A stretch of 64,000 nt of DNA from Ophiodon elongatus (Eukaryota; Chordata; Actinopteri; Perciformes; Hexagrammidae): assembly GCA_016806645.1 (NCBI GenBank), contig JACSYO010001640.1, positions 543,001 through 607,000 on the forward strand, written 5' to 3'. The notes beneath the pieces were generated by a model. It saw nothing but the letters and a program-made list of their open reading frames with translations, was not told the DNA's origin and made no database searches. A program made the translations under genes and the position numbers. Of this stretch, positions 21,545-35,092 are shown one piece after another. Each line of letters opens with the position of its first letter. Within the stretch, counting starts at the first letter, position 1.

Positions 21545-24500
21545 TATCATTCCATTAAAAAAATTGTTTATCTCTGCCAGTTCATTTTTTTTTTTTTATT
21601 TCTTAATTTAAGGAAAACACTATCTGACTGTAGTTCTACATGGTGGACAACTAGGGAATCTTTGAAAAAATAGAATATGAAAATCTAAATCTAAAAAGAG
21701 TTTGAATTAAAGGCCACAGTTAAAGTTGCAATAAAAATGTTAGCGTGTCCATTCCATTACTGTTTAATATTGTTATTAGATGTGCAGCCCATAAAAAGAC
21801 AGCCAAGTGGCAAGAGGCAAGAACGGCTGTTTGTGTGAGCAGATTATTAATGCCTGTTGGCTCAGCACAGCCCAGAAATAAACGGTTGCCAAATTATCAA
21901 ATGCTCTAAAGTAGTTTGGAAAAACAGAACTTGGACATACCTTCATAGAACACATTTGCAATGAGTCATTTGCAGTTTGCATTCAATTTAAGTTTAGACT
22001 ATGAACTTGATTGGAAGCACTCAAATGTGTTAGTCCTTATTTGGCAAGATGTTGGTGAGCAATAAAATGTTGGATTTAAAAAGAACCGTCAGACACTGAT
22101 GGATGGTACGGAGTGTGCAATGGCCCTGCTTTTTTTTTTTCAAGCAAACAGGAAGTGATCTTTAATTTGTTATATCATGTTATTGTGTCCAGGTGTCTGC
22201 TTTACTTGGTAAGTGGGAAAACGTTTCCTCTTTTTTAAATTAAGAAAAGTCAGTTCCACTCAGACTCCTTTCTGGTTCTATACATGGATTGCTTACAGCA
22301 GCACTTTTCTCCACGGTGCCTACAGTGATGTTACATCCGTTTCCACTGTTCTGTTTGACTTGTGTGTTGGTGAGAGGCCAGCCGTGGCAGGGAGTCAAAG
22401 TTACAATCACATTCTGTAAATGCGATAAAATGTCAATCTTGATGACATGCACAGAACATATCCTCCATGCTACATATATTACAGCGTATGCCGTTTTAGT
22501 GGAGAATTCAAAGCTGCAGTAAGAACAATCCTCAGAGCAGTTGTATTTTTCAAACAACCAGAAGGAAGGACATTTAAAATACTTCAAGCCATTTGCCATT
22601 TACATTGCCTTTTACAATGCCTTTTCATCAAAATTGTACAGCCATATATAGATAGATATGTTTATTGTTTTCAAATTGTGATAAATATTTCGGTGTAATG
22701 TGTTGAATGTAGGTTAAACTAATTATTGTCAAAATTCGGAAATATTGCAGTTGTGTTGCGTTATTAACATAAAATATAAAGACCCAGGAAACGTAGCTAA
22801 TACTAAAACTATAAAAGAACATTCAAATATATAAATAAGATGCACAGAGAGGAATGTAACACATTTTGTTAAAAAGAGAATTAAATGTAGAAACTGAAAA
22901 GGGTTATTTTGAGCGGTAAAGAGGTGAGTGTAGAAGTACATGATGATTATGATACATGATGGCAAGTTAGTAGCAGATAACGATTTGTTTCATATGTTCA
23001 AATCCAAGATTCTGAGTATATAATTTCACATATATTCCATAAATCATATTTTTTTCTAAATTAAGATTAAAGCGACAGGGGGACCAAAACCAACAATGAC
23101 TGTCTTGCTTTCTTATAACATCCAGCACTTCATGTTAGATAATATGTATCCTTTGGCAAATGGAGCTGAAGCTGATAAAAAGCTGAATCTGATAATGCCT
23201 TGCACTTCATGGATATTAAATGCATGTGCTAGCCTATTTCATCACATGATTAATTTTTAATCTACTGTATCTATGCATGAACATAATGTGCTATATCGTG
23301 TAACTTCCAACGTTTGAGAGCATTGCTCTGAGGTACTTGAAAGAAACTGTGATCAAATAAATGGTTTGCTACAGTGTACCTACCAAGCTTTAAGTGAAGT
23401 ACTTGAAGGTTTGCTATATATTGTTGTGTTAAGTAATCATATCTTGGACAAACCTTCTTCAGTCTAACATAAATGAGGATCGTCACAAGATTAATTTTGA
23501 GATGATTAAATACATTAAAACAAGAATTACTTCCTTAAATTATCAACAAAGTTAACCTTTTTTTCATTTCTTTAGCTGGTTGTTCATATCATAAAATACA
23601 TTTTTCCCACAGTATTATAAATTAATTTTTCCTCACTTTTTTATACGTCACGGTTTTATTGCTTTACAATACTGGGGAAGAATGTTAAGAATGTAACTAT
23701 TTATTCTGGACACTACAAAACTTGAAGCTCAAATTGACGACAGTTTGCGACATGCCCTCAAAATACTGTTTATTTTCCTGGGACCTCAGTTGTAATCAAG
23801 ATGAATGTCAAATAACAGAAGCAATGCCATTTCCTTGGGAGTTTAAATGGCTACTTGACCACTGTGCTGTTCTATCTGTTAGTCTCATACTGTGGATACG
23901 TTATCTCAAGCGGGTTTCCCTGAAAGCTGCTATCCATGGATGTTTGATGTTGTATGACTCCAGATGAATAATGCAGCTTTTCGTAATATGAGTGTGAAGG
24001 CTCTCCCATATTGCCTTCATGGCAGCTGGCCTACAGTTGCTCGCATCTGCTTTATAAACATGACCTTGTCAACTTACTCTGTCCTTGATTATACCTGTGT
24101 GTGCCTGTGTGTGTGTGTGTGTGTGTGTGGGAATCATGATGGAATACCATCTAAAAGAGAGAAAAGTAGAGGGTGGCTGTGGGTTGTCATTTCAGAGACA
24201 GAGATGTGTGGGTTGCTTGTTAAGGTCTTGTTAGTGGGCGCTGTGTATGACACATTTGTAGTCGGCTGTACAGCAAGGTGGCTGGTAACATGGAGGGGTA
24301 GAGGCTCTCTTTCCACAAATCATCTTACTTGGTGGTATAATTATCTGCCTGACATTTACTGCATGGAACAGAGACAAAGAGTATCACTTTTGAGAAGTCA
24401 GTATGGCTTCTCACTTGCAACAACTGAACTGAATTAAATTAGGGTTGTTGTTGTTGCCTTTCCGATTTTCCATTTTTAAAACATAACACAACATAATTTT

Positions 24501-27500
24501 TTCACATAAGAATGATATTGACTCATAACTCTAGATCTATGAAGCCATCTAAAAGGGCTTACCTGGCTGAGCCACTAATCTCTGCACATTGCACTAAATA
24601 TCCAAAATTATGTGGTCAGCAAATAAGGATGAGTCAAATCAACCCTACGGGAAGCACAATGCCACTCCTAATCCATTACATCTGAAGACACCAGTGGAGT
24701 GGAAGAGTGACTTATTACATGCTATAGTTCATAATATATTATAATGATATAATATAATTAAGTATTGTATTACATTAAGTACAATCTAAGTTGACATGTT
24801 GCTTGCTGTAACCTCATATTTACTCTACATAGTGGTATTAACCTTTTCATCTAACTCTCAGTTAGAAAACCAATAAGTATACCATCCAGTTGTCAGTCTT
24901 ACATTCCTTTTTACCCTTACTTACTCGCGATGTCTTTGAGATCACACAAGAATCGCGGGATCACATATCACATGAAAATCCATCTTCTCAAGCTACAGAT
25001 TCTACACCCAGACTTAGAGGTGCAGATTCCTGTCCAAGCTACGACACAAAGCTCGTATGGTAAGCAATATGAATATTTCTGAGCTGCAATTTCCTTGTGT
25101 CAGTAGTAAAGCTGGTAATGACAAAATTGGAGCCACACTGTAAATGCAACCATGACTGCTTCTGTTAATCCTGTGTATTGTAGACTACAACAATCAGAGG
25201 ATTACTTAAATATAATATGAGGAAAAAGGAGACATTAAAGAATTTAATTGCCTTCCTGATTCAATTATGCAGAATTCAAAAGTGTCTTGCTATCTACGCA
25301 CTATTCAATGTTTTGTTGTGGTATGCTGGTCTAATTATGCCGGTGTCTAATTACTTTTGTGAAATGGAAAATGTGGACACATTCATTATACAATAACAAA
25401 ACTGACTTTAATAATCCATATCTCATATAACATATTCTTTCATCATGCAGCTGAAAAGCAGTCTGATCACAGATATATCTTCTTTTGGGTGTGAATTTTA
25501 TGTAGAAGATGGGTTGTCATCTCCTGATTTGTGTCCCCCTGTGTATTCCAGTGTAATTTACATACACTAAACTGAAGTATTAAAACATCTCAGGCTCCTT
25601 CAAAAATGTTACATAAGTGCTATTTAACTCCAGTAGAATATTTCATTGCATTATATGGGATTGCTGAGCCTTGTTAGTGCCATGGTTTGCTTTCGCTCTG
25701 CACATGTGGTCTATGGTCATTAGTGGTTGAACATGAACTTGACATGAACTAATACTAAGTAGGCTACTGGAACGTCCGCTACTCCGTCTGTTAATAAAAT
25801 ATACACTGGACTGAACTAAGCATTACATTTCTATATTCTTGATTTATTCTCTGTACCGGGATCATTAATACATGGAAACTCAATTAGAATAGCATCAGTT
25901 TCATCACAGTTTCTGAGCCTAATCCTTTTACTTAAAGGTACTGTGAGGAACATTTAACTGGTTATGAAACAGTATCAATGTAATACTGATGCCTCTATGT
26001 GACCTAAATTGTATAATAATAATAATAATAAAACAACAGTTTACTGTACTACATGTACCTTGACACGGCGCTTAGTCGAAACAAAGCTGAGCAAATTGAT
26101 AATGTAGGTGAATAGATAATAAGCAACTACAAAATTAATCCTACATATACATAGTATGTATATACTGCACATAGTTTATTTAAATGAATGTACATTCTAA
26201 ATAAAGATCTAAAATTAAGCTAAAACTTATTCAATATCCAGAAAAGGGAGAAAATGAGCAACAGTTGTGCTTGCAGGGGTGCAAATGCTCACAAACTGTT
26301 ATCAAACTATCTACGAACTGATTCCTACACATTTTATTGTCTTTTTTTTAAAGAGATCTTTGTATGCAGATATGTTTTTTCTTGCCTAGTGATGCACCCT
26401 GTTGGCCATACTGCATATAACAGAGCTCAGTTTATAGACTAAAATACAACATAGAAATTAGGTTAGATAAAAGTCAAGTCAATTTATACAGCACAATATT
26501 CCACATATGAATAATGAGAAGGTATGGTGAAGGGGGTTGCTTCCCCAATTAAACCAGTAAAGTAAATTACAAATAAATGTATAATCTTAGTTGCAGTTGT
26601 GCAGTAAGAGAATGGATGAACAAATACTAAGTAATAAAAAAAAAGTGATTCATGTTTTAAAATAACAAAAATGAATTAGCTGTAGCTCTCCCATTGTGAT
26701 TGATTTTGACTTTAACAATGTCTCCTAAATTTATTTAGAATTTTACACTTCCATTGTTTTTTTTAGGTTTCACAGTAAAATGTGCAGAAAAATAATATGC
26801 AATCAGTACTTTTAGTGTTGAAATAAAGTTTCTCGATAGAACAAAGGAGCCTTAAATCTAAATGTAGCATCATATAATTTCCAATCAAATTACATGCAGG
26901 CAAAAGCACTAATACTTAGTTTGCAGAACTCATGGACTTTTTTCCAGCTTTGGTGCAATGCCATTTGAACCAACATGGACATGCTAAATGAAATGGAGAT
27001 TAACTTGTCTTTATATGAAATAATAATAGTGACACATTAAATTATTGGCTTTAATCCTTACAGATAAATGTTCTCTTCAGGTGACAGCTGATCTCTGTCC
27101 CAAGGAAAGCTTCACATCACTGTGTTACAGCCTTATCCTTCTAATGTTGTCTTGTTACAACAGAGTAACAATACAACATGGTAGCATACAAAGTATCAGA
27201 ATATCCTAAGTGATTGCTGTAAGGACTGTTTTTATCGTATTTGAGTCAAAACACTGACTCTAAGAGTGAAATATATCAAACTCCAAGGTCTTCTGGGTGT
27301 GACTCAGCTGCTGCTTTTTCCAGCTTCACTGTGGATTGCTTGTCATTATGAAGTGTGTCCTCTGTCATCAATGTCAATCAAATTTGGGTTACTATGGTCC
27401 AATGTCCTGATGTGACCTCTGTGGCTCCATCAAATCTGTTGTTTTTGAGCTAAACATATAGTTATCATCACTTCCACCACTTTGTTTTTTTGCAGCAACT

Positions 27501-27897
27501 GGTCAAAGTTCATTCACAAATGTCGTTGTGGAGTGAAAGTGTAAACAAATAAACAATGACCACTCAAAGAAAGAAAGAAGCAAACTATTCTAAATATGAG
27601 CTTTAGCCTTACGTGGAACAGCGCTGACAATGGGCATGGCTCTGGTCACAAAATGAGAGGGGAGTTGAAACCCAGAAGCCACATTCAGGAGGTTATTTAC
27701 ATGGAAGTCACTCAGATGTCAGGACAGCTGTTGTAGCCTTGCTGTAAAAAGATCTAAGTGCCACAAGAAAGGGGAGTAGTCTTCAACGCTCTGTGTTTCT
27801 GTTGAAGATCTCAAACTCATTGTGATTTCACCAGCTAACACTCTTTTTCGTACCACTGAATGGGGTTCTCTTAGTGCTGCTTTATAAATTTGTTGCC
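21545..27897. other. syt9-ppfibp2 intergenic region
   Basis: About 6.3 kb, AT-rich. It contains a (GT)n tract and an AAT run (26007-26022). I see no olfactomedin-domain exon. The open frames are short and unmatched; the longest (157 codons from 23964) runs through the GT repeat. The ppfibp2 promoter and any non-coding first exon probably lie here, but I cannot place them. Confidence 0.7.
24105..24130. repeat. (GT)n microsatellite
   Basis: About 12 GT units with one interruption just upstream. Confidence 0.95.
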
Positions 27898-27961
27898 ATG
27901 GCATCAAATGCCAGCCACATGTTGGAAGCTGCCTTGGAGCAAATGGATGACATTATTGCTG
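27898..27961 (+). CDS. ppfibp2: ppfibp2 coding exon 1
   Basis: Encodes MASNASHMLEAALEQMDDII and the first base of Gly22. Start context GCCATGG is near-optimal (G at +4). Donor GCTG|GTAAGC. The match to the conserved liprin-beta N-terminus fixes the start. Confidence 0.95.
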
Positions 27962-29726
27962 GTAAGCGTTTTTGTTTCACTATCAGACCTTCAATAGACT
28001 GCCCAGTTTGTAATTGGAGGTTGAATGAAAAAGAAGAAAGCAAGTTTTTGATACTTTTCTCTAATTTGTCTTCTCTGTATTCTTCACTTAATTTAATGTG
28101 TTTGTATTTTTATTGCTTCTCAATGGACTTGTAAATCTCACTGTGCATTTACTGAAAAAACTCCAAGTTACTTCCCAGTGACTTCCCATCTGTATTTTCT
28201 AGCAGAGGTGGTACATTTTAGTCAGAGGTGTTTGTCCCTGTTTTTGCACAGGGTGAGAAGACAACGTTCTATTAATAGAGGTGACAGTCCAACCATTAGC
28301 ACACTCTAATGACTAATAATCACACACTGTCAACTGAAAATACTTACGTTACAAAACTGTGCATTTGTCCATATTCTGTCCTGTTTCCATTACTGAAACT
28401 TTAATTTGACTTCAGACAGCATATATGAAAAGTTATTTCTGCAACTTAGACATGATGATTACAGTGACCTTCAAGTTGAACCTCTAATTTGTGGACTTTA
28501 GAACCCACAGTGTACAGCCATTTGATGCTATTTGAATCCAGTGAGCTACATTGGATCACAACAGCAACCTCAAGAGGCCATTTCAGAGACTATCCTTATT
28601 TTACTGAATCGCCTCTGAATCAGTTGTATACTCAGTACTGATACCCAATAAATTAAGATGCTGTAATCACATTTTCGCAGTTACTTTTCTATTGATGTCC
28701 TGTTTTTCTTTCCTTTAGGCAAAATGGGCCAGGGGCTGTTCAGTGCTCTTATGCGGTTAGGTGGCCAGGACTCAGAGTGTTCCTCACAGTTGACCCCTGC
28801 CCCACTCGAGGACCCGGCCCTCAGGGCTCTTCAGCTGACAGAGGGCCTCAGGGCAGTGCTGGAGGGGCAGGGGAGTGAGGAAGAACAGGACTCTCTCAGG
28901 AAACAAGTCTCCACTGATACAGCACACGTTATACTAAAATGGCTGGAGAGAGATGAGGTGAGTGCTGTGTCACTCACATCTAAATGCCCTCAACACTCAA
29001 ACAGGGATAAATACCAGACCAGAACACCATTATACAACACCCAGTCTGCAAATCCAACATCCAATCTGGAATATCCAAAATCCAATGAATGAGAAAGGGT
29101 AGATCATTTTGCAAAGGCATATATCATACAGACCATATATTCTACAACTACATTGGTCCATGGGTTTTATTAGTTGTGTGATATGGTGGTCTTTGATCCT
29201 GGCCATTAACATCTGGAGGGCTTTTTCATGTCTGCTAAGAAGTAGTGAGCTGGAAGCTGGATTTACTGCAGACTGCACCGGTAATGAGATCCAGAGCTCA
29301 TGTTTAAAGTACAGCAGTTGCTCCTCCTTTCAATCCCTTATTATCTTCATCCTTATACCCCTGCATTAATCTTCTCCCCCCTTTTCTGCAACAATTGTTT
29401 GATCTTCTGTTCCAGGCTACTTAAATTTGATATTGTCAACTTTACAGTCACGTTCCCTTTCAGTCTCCTCCATTGCCCCCTCCTCCCCTTCTGCTTCGCC
29501 TTTACTGACTTTTTGCTCTGCACCACATCTGACGAGCATGTGCTGCAGAAAGTTTCCTCTCCCCTGTGCCCCTTTAGGAAGCCCTGCTAAATTAACTCGT
29601 ACTTCAGACGCAGTTAGAAAGACGGACAGAGAGAGGTACGGGAGAAAGAAAGGGAGGACAGAGAAAGATGAGAGATCATGAAGTGCAGCAAAAATGCAGC
29701 AAAAATACTGAAGCTGTTTGAGTGTG

Positions 29727-29763
<37 letters not shown>

Positions 29764-32700
29764 GAAAGCAAAAGGGGGAGTTAGAAAGAGGTAAAAAAAA
29801 AAGTAAAGAAAAGAAAGAAAGGGAGTACAGCCAACTGGCATAGTTTGAGTTATTCGCCTCAGCTCTAAAAGTCTCAGGCTGCCCAGACTCCAAACCACAC
29901 GGACTACGGTCCTCTCTGCTCTCTCTACAACTGCAATATGGAGGGTCTGTAAAAAGAGAATAGTTAGATTCAGGAAGATCAAGAGCGCAGAATAGTTAAG
30001 AGCCATTATTCCGTCCCACTCTGGATTTTGGTATCTGTTTATCTTCCTTGATACTTTATAGCACTGGCTCAATTTTGTTAGTATAACATTAAGAACCAGA
30101 CCTACAGTACAATGGGCCTGCAGAATGGAGTGTGATATTGACTTCTACAAACACTTTGCCTGGCTTAGAAAGGTAAGACATTCTTGCATGACTGTTCCTC
30201 ATGTCTTTATTTTGAAAGTTTGCTCAAAGGTTTGTTTTGGTCTCGCAGTGTTGTTGCTTTTACAACATAATTATGGTTGCCATGGTCGATAATTTGGGAG
30301 GAGGACATACTTTGATTGTGAGTTCAAGAGGTGTGCTGCAAAATATGCAACACATGCACTCTTACAGCTCCTTGAGGACAGGAGAGAGATAATGTAAGAA
30401 AAGAAGCAGGTTACAATAACAGCTATTTATGGGATAGCAAAAACATCTTGTTTTAGGGTGAAAAGTAAATGGGTCACCATATGGGTGGGTTGTCCAATGC
30501 ACAACAAGTCTGCCAAACTGGCCACAAGGTTAAAGTGTTCGAAGTGATAGATCAATGGATATGCATGTCAGCTGAGATCATTTCCTGCCACTTGAACCTA
30601 TAGGGAGTCTTTGGACAGCACATACCATCTCGCTACCATTAAGAGGTCATTAGTCCTCACCGCCTCTGTTAGGTTATAGTTCTTAGTGAATGTTAAATCC
30701 ATAGAGGAAACACTGTAATGCATGTACTTGTCAATCATTATTATCTACAATTTTAAGCTTTTGAATCATGATGTATTGAAGTCATGTTAGCTATTACTTG
30801 ATAATCTACACAGACAAAATAGTTGATTAACCCTAAACCACAGTTTTGATCATCTTTATGACAATGGAATCTTTTAAATGAATAGTTAATAAGTAAGTTG
30901 AGTAAGTAGTATTTTTAAAAATAGAAGATACTCTACAAGAATAACATAACAATATGAAAAGATAAAAACACACTGAATCATGAGGAAAAAATAGAAACAC
31001 CTGTACTATGTAGTGCAATGCAATGCAGTGGCCCTGTATTTATTTCTTCTTCATCTCAGTTCAACCTCATCAGAACAAGTTGAGTCAAAGCAACGCCTCT
31101 GTGACAGTGTCAAAAATATTACAATTGTAAAGTTTCACCAAAGATCAGTGCTGCTCGTTTGACATTAACCTCACTGGAGAGTAGGGCTGTCTTCAACGAA
31201 AGACATTCTTAGTCAAATAACACTAGCGATTTTGTCAACTTAACGATAAGTTGATTTATTTGACAGATCTGTAAAACTGTGAGAGTGTCTCTACAAAGAA
31301 GCATGCAAAAGCATCACTTTAAATCTTGTGTTTAGCAGCGATGTGGTCATACTTATCTTGGAAATAAATAATTCAACATGAAAAAAGCATCTCAGTCGAC
31401 GAAGACCTAAACAACCAATTAGTCAACTAATCATCCAGGAGGGGGCAGCCCTACTGGATATTGTTCACATTACTGTATTAGTAATAGTTTAGTAATGTAC
31501 TATAGTCCAAGTTGTGACGCACTTGTGTTGCCCAATATTTTTGGAGTGATGTAGAGCATTTCATAATTTTAGATTTATTCTGGAGTTAGGTTGAGGAGCT
31601 TGCTGAAAAAAGCAAGAACTAAGGAAGCTGCTCACAATTCACAAGAATTCAAGAAAGGGGACGAGAGGAGATACTGTGCGTGTGTGTGTGTGTGTCTAAC
31701 AATTTTAGGATCTGGCAGGAGCGCATTTGGTTAGAAATAAAATTATTGATATTAATACTATTATTATTATCAATAGGAATATTAACATATATTAATAATA
31801 ACTATACTATTCCACATTCAGAGTGAACAGGGAAGGTTTGATTCCGAGCACTGGCTATAACAACCAGCTATCATATTAACACATATGCACAAAATAATCA
31901 CAGAAAACTGCTCTTTGAAACTATAACAGAGTTTATTTAAAAATCAACAATAAATCAACAAACATCAATACAATTGCAAGCATACTACCTCGACAACAAA
32001 CAATCACGTGGTGAGGGGAGTGTGTGTGTGACTTAACAATGGCTAATGACTAATGACTAATAAAGTACAGTTTACCAACTTTATACGGGTTGGCTGATCT
32101 AAACACAACACTATCACAGCCGAGTGGAACAACACTACCACAGCAGCAACAAACTCAACAGTTATGTTACACAGCACTGAACGGGACTCGGCGGTCCCTA
32201 AAATACACAATGACACGTTAATAGTACAGTTAACTTAAAACAAAACAAACAAGGTTACAAACACACTATGACCTTTCTATGCCAAGACAAAAGCCTCTTA
32301 GGTTCGATTGCTTCGTAGTGGTGGGTGTGTTTTTTCGGACTCGTTCGGCGCAATTTCTCCTGGAGAAAACAGGGAATGTTGAACTTGAAGGATCCGGGAA
32401 TTCCGTGATCTTCTTTCTGCAGGTTAAAGTGGCGGAGCACGGGGCAAGTTATCCGTTTCTCTTTCAGGATTCAAAAACAGTCTGTTGTTCTGCGAGCGAA
32501 GTTAGGACTATTACTTAGTCCATTCACCTTATTTTAGCAACGTGAGTTGCATGGGCGGCGCAGGGTGAAGGTATGGGCCAATGTTTATAGTCTCAGTGAC
32601 ATCATGGCAGTGTCACAGGGACTCCCTGGGGTTCCTGTGAGGCTCGTCCAATGAGGCACCATTGTTGTGGTTTAAACCAAATCTTCCACTTAGGTGAGAT

Positions 32701-35014
32701 TTTAACGCATGGCTGGGCTTGGCACCGTTTAACCCGGTTGAGACTTTTATTTTAACATGTAGGCCTCTGTCTTTGTTCCACACACATGGTGAAGTCTCAA
32801 CAACACTTAAAGTATGCATACTATAAATTAAAATTGTATACTGCTAAAACGCATGTATTCAGTTTTCTGATGCAAAGAGTATACTGTATTAAAAGCTTAA
32901 TGGTATTTTAAAATTATTGCGAACCACTTGCTGGCTCATGATGATGGACGCTGGTCTACTAATGTTTCCATGGTTGTGGTTGAAAGCCTGGATTTTGGAG
33001 AAATTTGAGCCCATTTGGTTGCACTTTGCTTCCCTTGCACTGATGGCTCTGAAATATCCCTGATTGCATAGGCAGGCCTGAGATTAGCCTTCATCCAACA
33101 TTTCTTTGTTAACACTGATCAGCCTGTATAAAATGTTGGACACAATGTTAAATGCTGGATTAGGACCTGTAAACCTCTTACAGACTTTTCCACACATGCT
33201 CCATTGACACAACAATGTTTGAGACTGAGAGTTGTGTGTGTACGTGCGTCTGTGTGTACATGTCCGAGACTGCAACCTCATTTGAGAACAACAAATCTGT
33301 CAGTACACTGTTAACACAGAACAGTTATGTAGTAACAGTGTACTTACTGAATTTAATAGCTGACTTTATTCTGAAGGTAAACCTCCATTCATCTGGCAAT
33401 AGTGAGTCCTACCAGGAGCGGTTATCACGTCTGGAGGGAGACAAAGAGTCACTAATTCTTCAGGTGAGATTTATTACTCCTAATATTTAAAATACAAAAC
33501 AATACAATATCTGTCTGTCTCTTTATGTACAGGATTTATATGTATTTTAAAGCTTTAACCTAAAGCATGTCAGGACATTTGCTTATAAAGGTGCATCAAT
33601 TCCATTGTTTATGAGCCTGCTCAAATAAAAGAGGACATATGACACCACACTATTAGTGGAACTAATTCTTAACAGTGCCCATATCACATAACAGCATTAC
33701 AGGAGAGAGACAAGGAAAGAAAGGGCAAAGGTAGATCAGAATATTATGTTGTAAATGTTGCGTAATTGCTGTATTTATTTTGCATGTGTGAAGCAACAGT
33801 TATAAAGCTGGGGTTGGTGCTCTTGCAACACTAGAATGTCTTGTTTTGTGTGATGTCTTTGTCTGCATATGCATGTGTGTGGGTGTATAGTTATGAGGAC
33901 TGCTGAACAAGTGCCTATTTCAGACAGGTTGAGGCTAGCACCACCATGTGCTGTAGCATATAGGTGTGTGTGTGAGAGCAGGTGCCCTGTTTGTTTGTTT
34001 GGCCTGACATAAAACATTCCTTTAGAAAATCTGCTCCACTTGGCTGGTCCGACCGGCCTTTTAGCTTAGTGATCAGCTATTGTGTGGTCAGCTTAATAGT
34101 TGCTCTGCAGAATTACATTCAGCATGTGTTCTGCTGACATTGCTGGAGCCACTGAAGTATTGCAACCACCTACTGGGACACAAAGGATCATTTATTTCTT
34201 CTCAAAGAAAATGTTTGCACTGTTTGAATGAAAATAGCTGATATCAATGTGTACTGTAACAAACTCTGTTGTAAAAGAGATAATCTGCAGCCTTGAGACT
34301 TTTGCTAGGCCTGGGCTGCAATTATGTGATAAAATGTGAAACTAAATGATGGAAAACTGTTTTATGGTCAATTTTTGGTGTACAGAAAGTAATTCATCTC
34401 TACTTACTTGTTGTCCGAACACACAAATACACACAGGTGAGTGTGCTGACAGACCAGGTGGAAGCTCAGTGGGCCAAGATCAGCGATCTACAGAGTTCTC
34501 TGGTGGAGCATCAGCACAAACTCAACTCCACAGAGGAGATGCTACAGCAGGTACATGGCTTTAAAGATCTTGTGTAAAAACATCTTCTACTCGACTTTCT
34601 CAATACCAAATGTTTGATGTATTACTGGACTAAAATTAGGAAAGGGATTAGAAAGGGACATCCTGGGATTATATATCAATATTGTTCCTACATTTAATGA
34701 GATGTGACAGGGTCCCAGACTGTCCATCTATCTTTTAAATATGACTCTTCTGCAGATCCAATCTTTTCTCATAAGCTGTAGAATGTAACTCAGGATGAGT
34801 TTGGCTTCCTGGGAACAAATTCCTTGCTAAGATTCCAGTGTTTCTGGCTGCAGATTACCTTGACAACCAAAATATTTAGGACGCTCAGATTCATTCCACG
34901 GCAATGTCTCAGAGCTTTTCTAGTTTATGCAGGGCCAGACTAGTCCGTCTGGGCAGGTGATTACAGCCCCATTAGCCACACCCCCAACCTGTAGCCACCA
35001 AGACCTTGCCTGCT

Positions 35015-35092
<78 letters not shown>

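Larger units (their letters stand above)
28958..33376 (+). other. ppfibp2 intron 2
   Basis: About 4.4 kb. It contains a GA tract, a candidate alternative first exon (30125-30172), a hAT-like MITE (31182-31453) and a GC-richer block of unknown origin (31.9-32.8 kb). Confidence 0.8.

Noticed and set aside
23964..24437. 157-codon plus-strand frame
   Set aside because: Passes through the GT microsatellite (Cys-Val repeats), has no domain and no splice context; most likely chance.
29417..30072. Long minus-strand frames of 158 and 152 codons
   Set aside because: They run through the GA repeat and purine-rich DNA, giving Ser/Leu/Phe-rich low-complexity text; no family resemblance.
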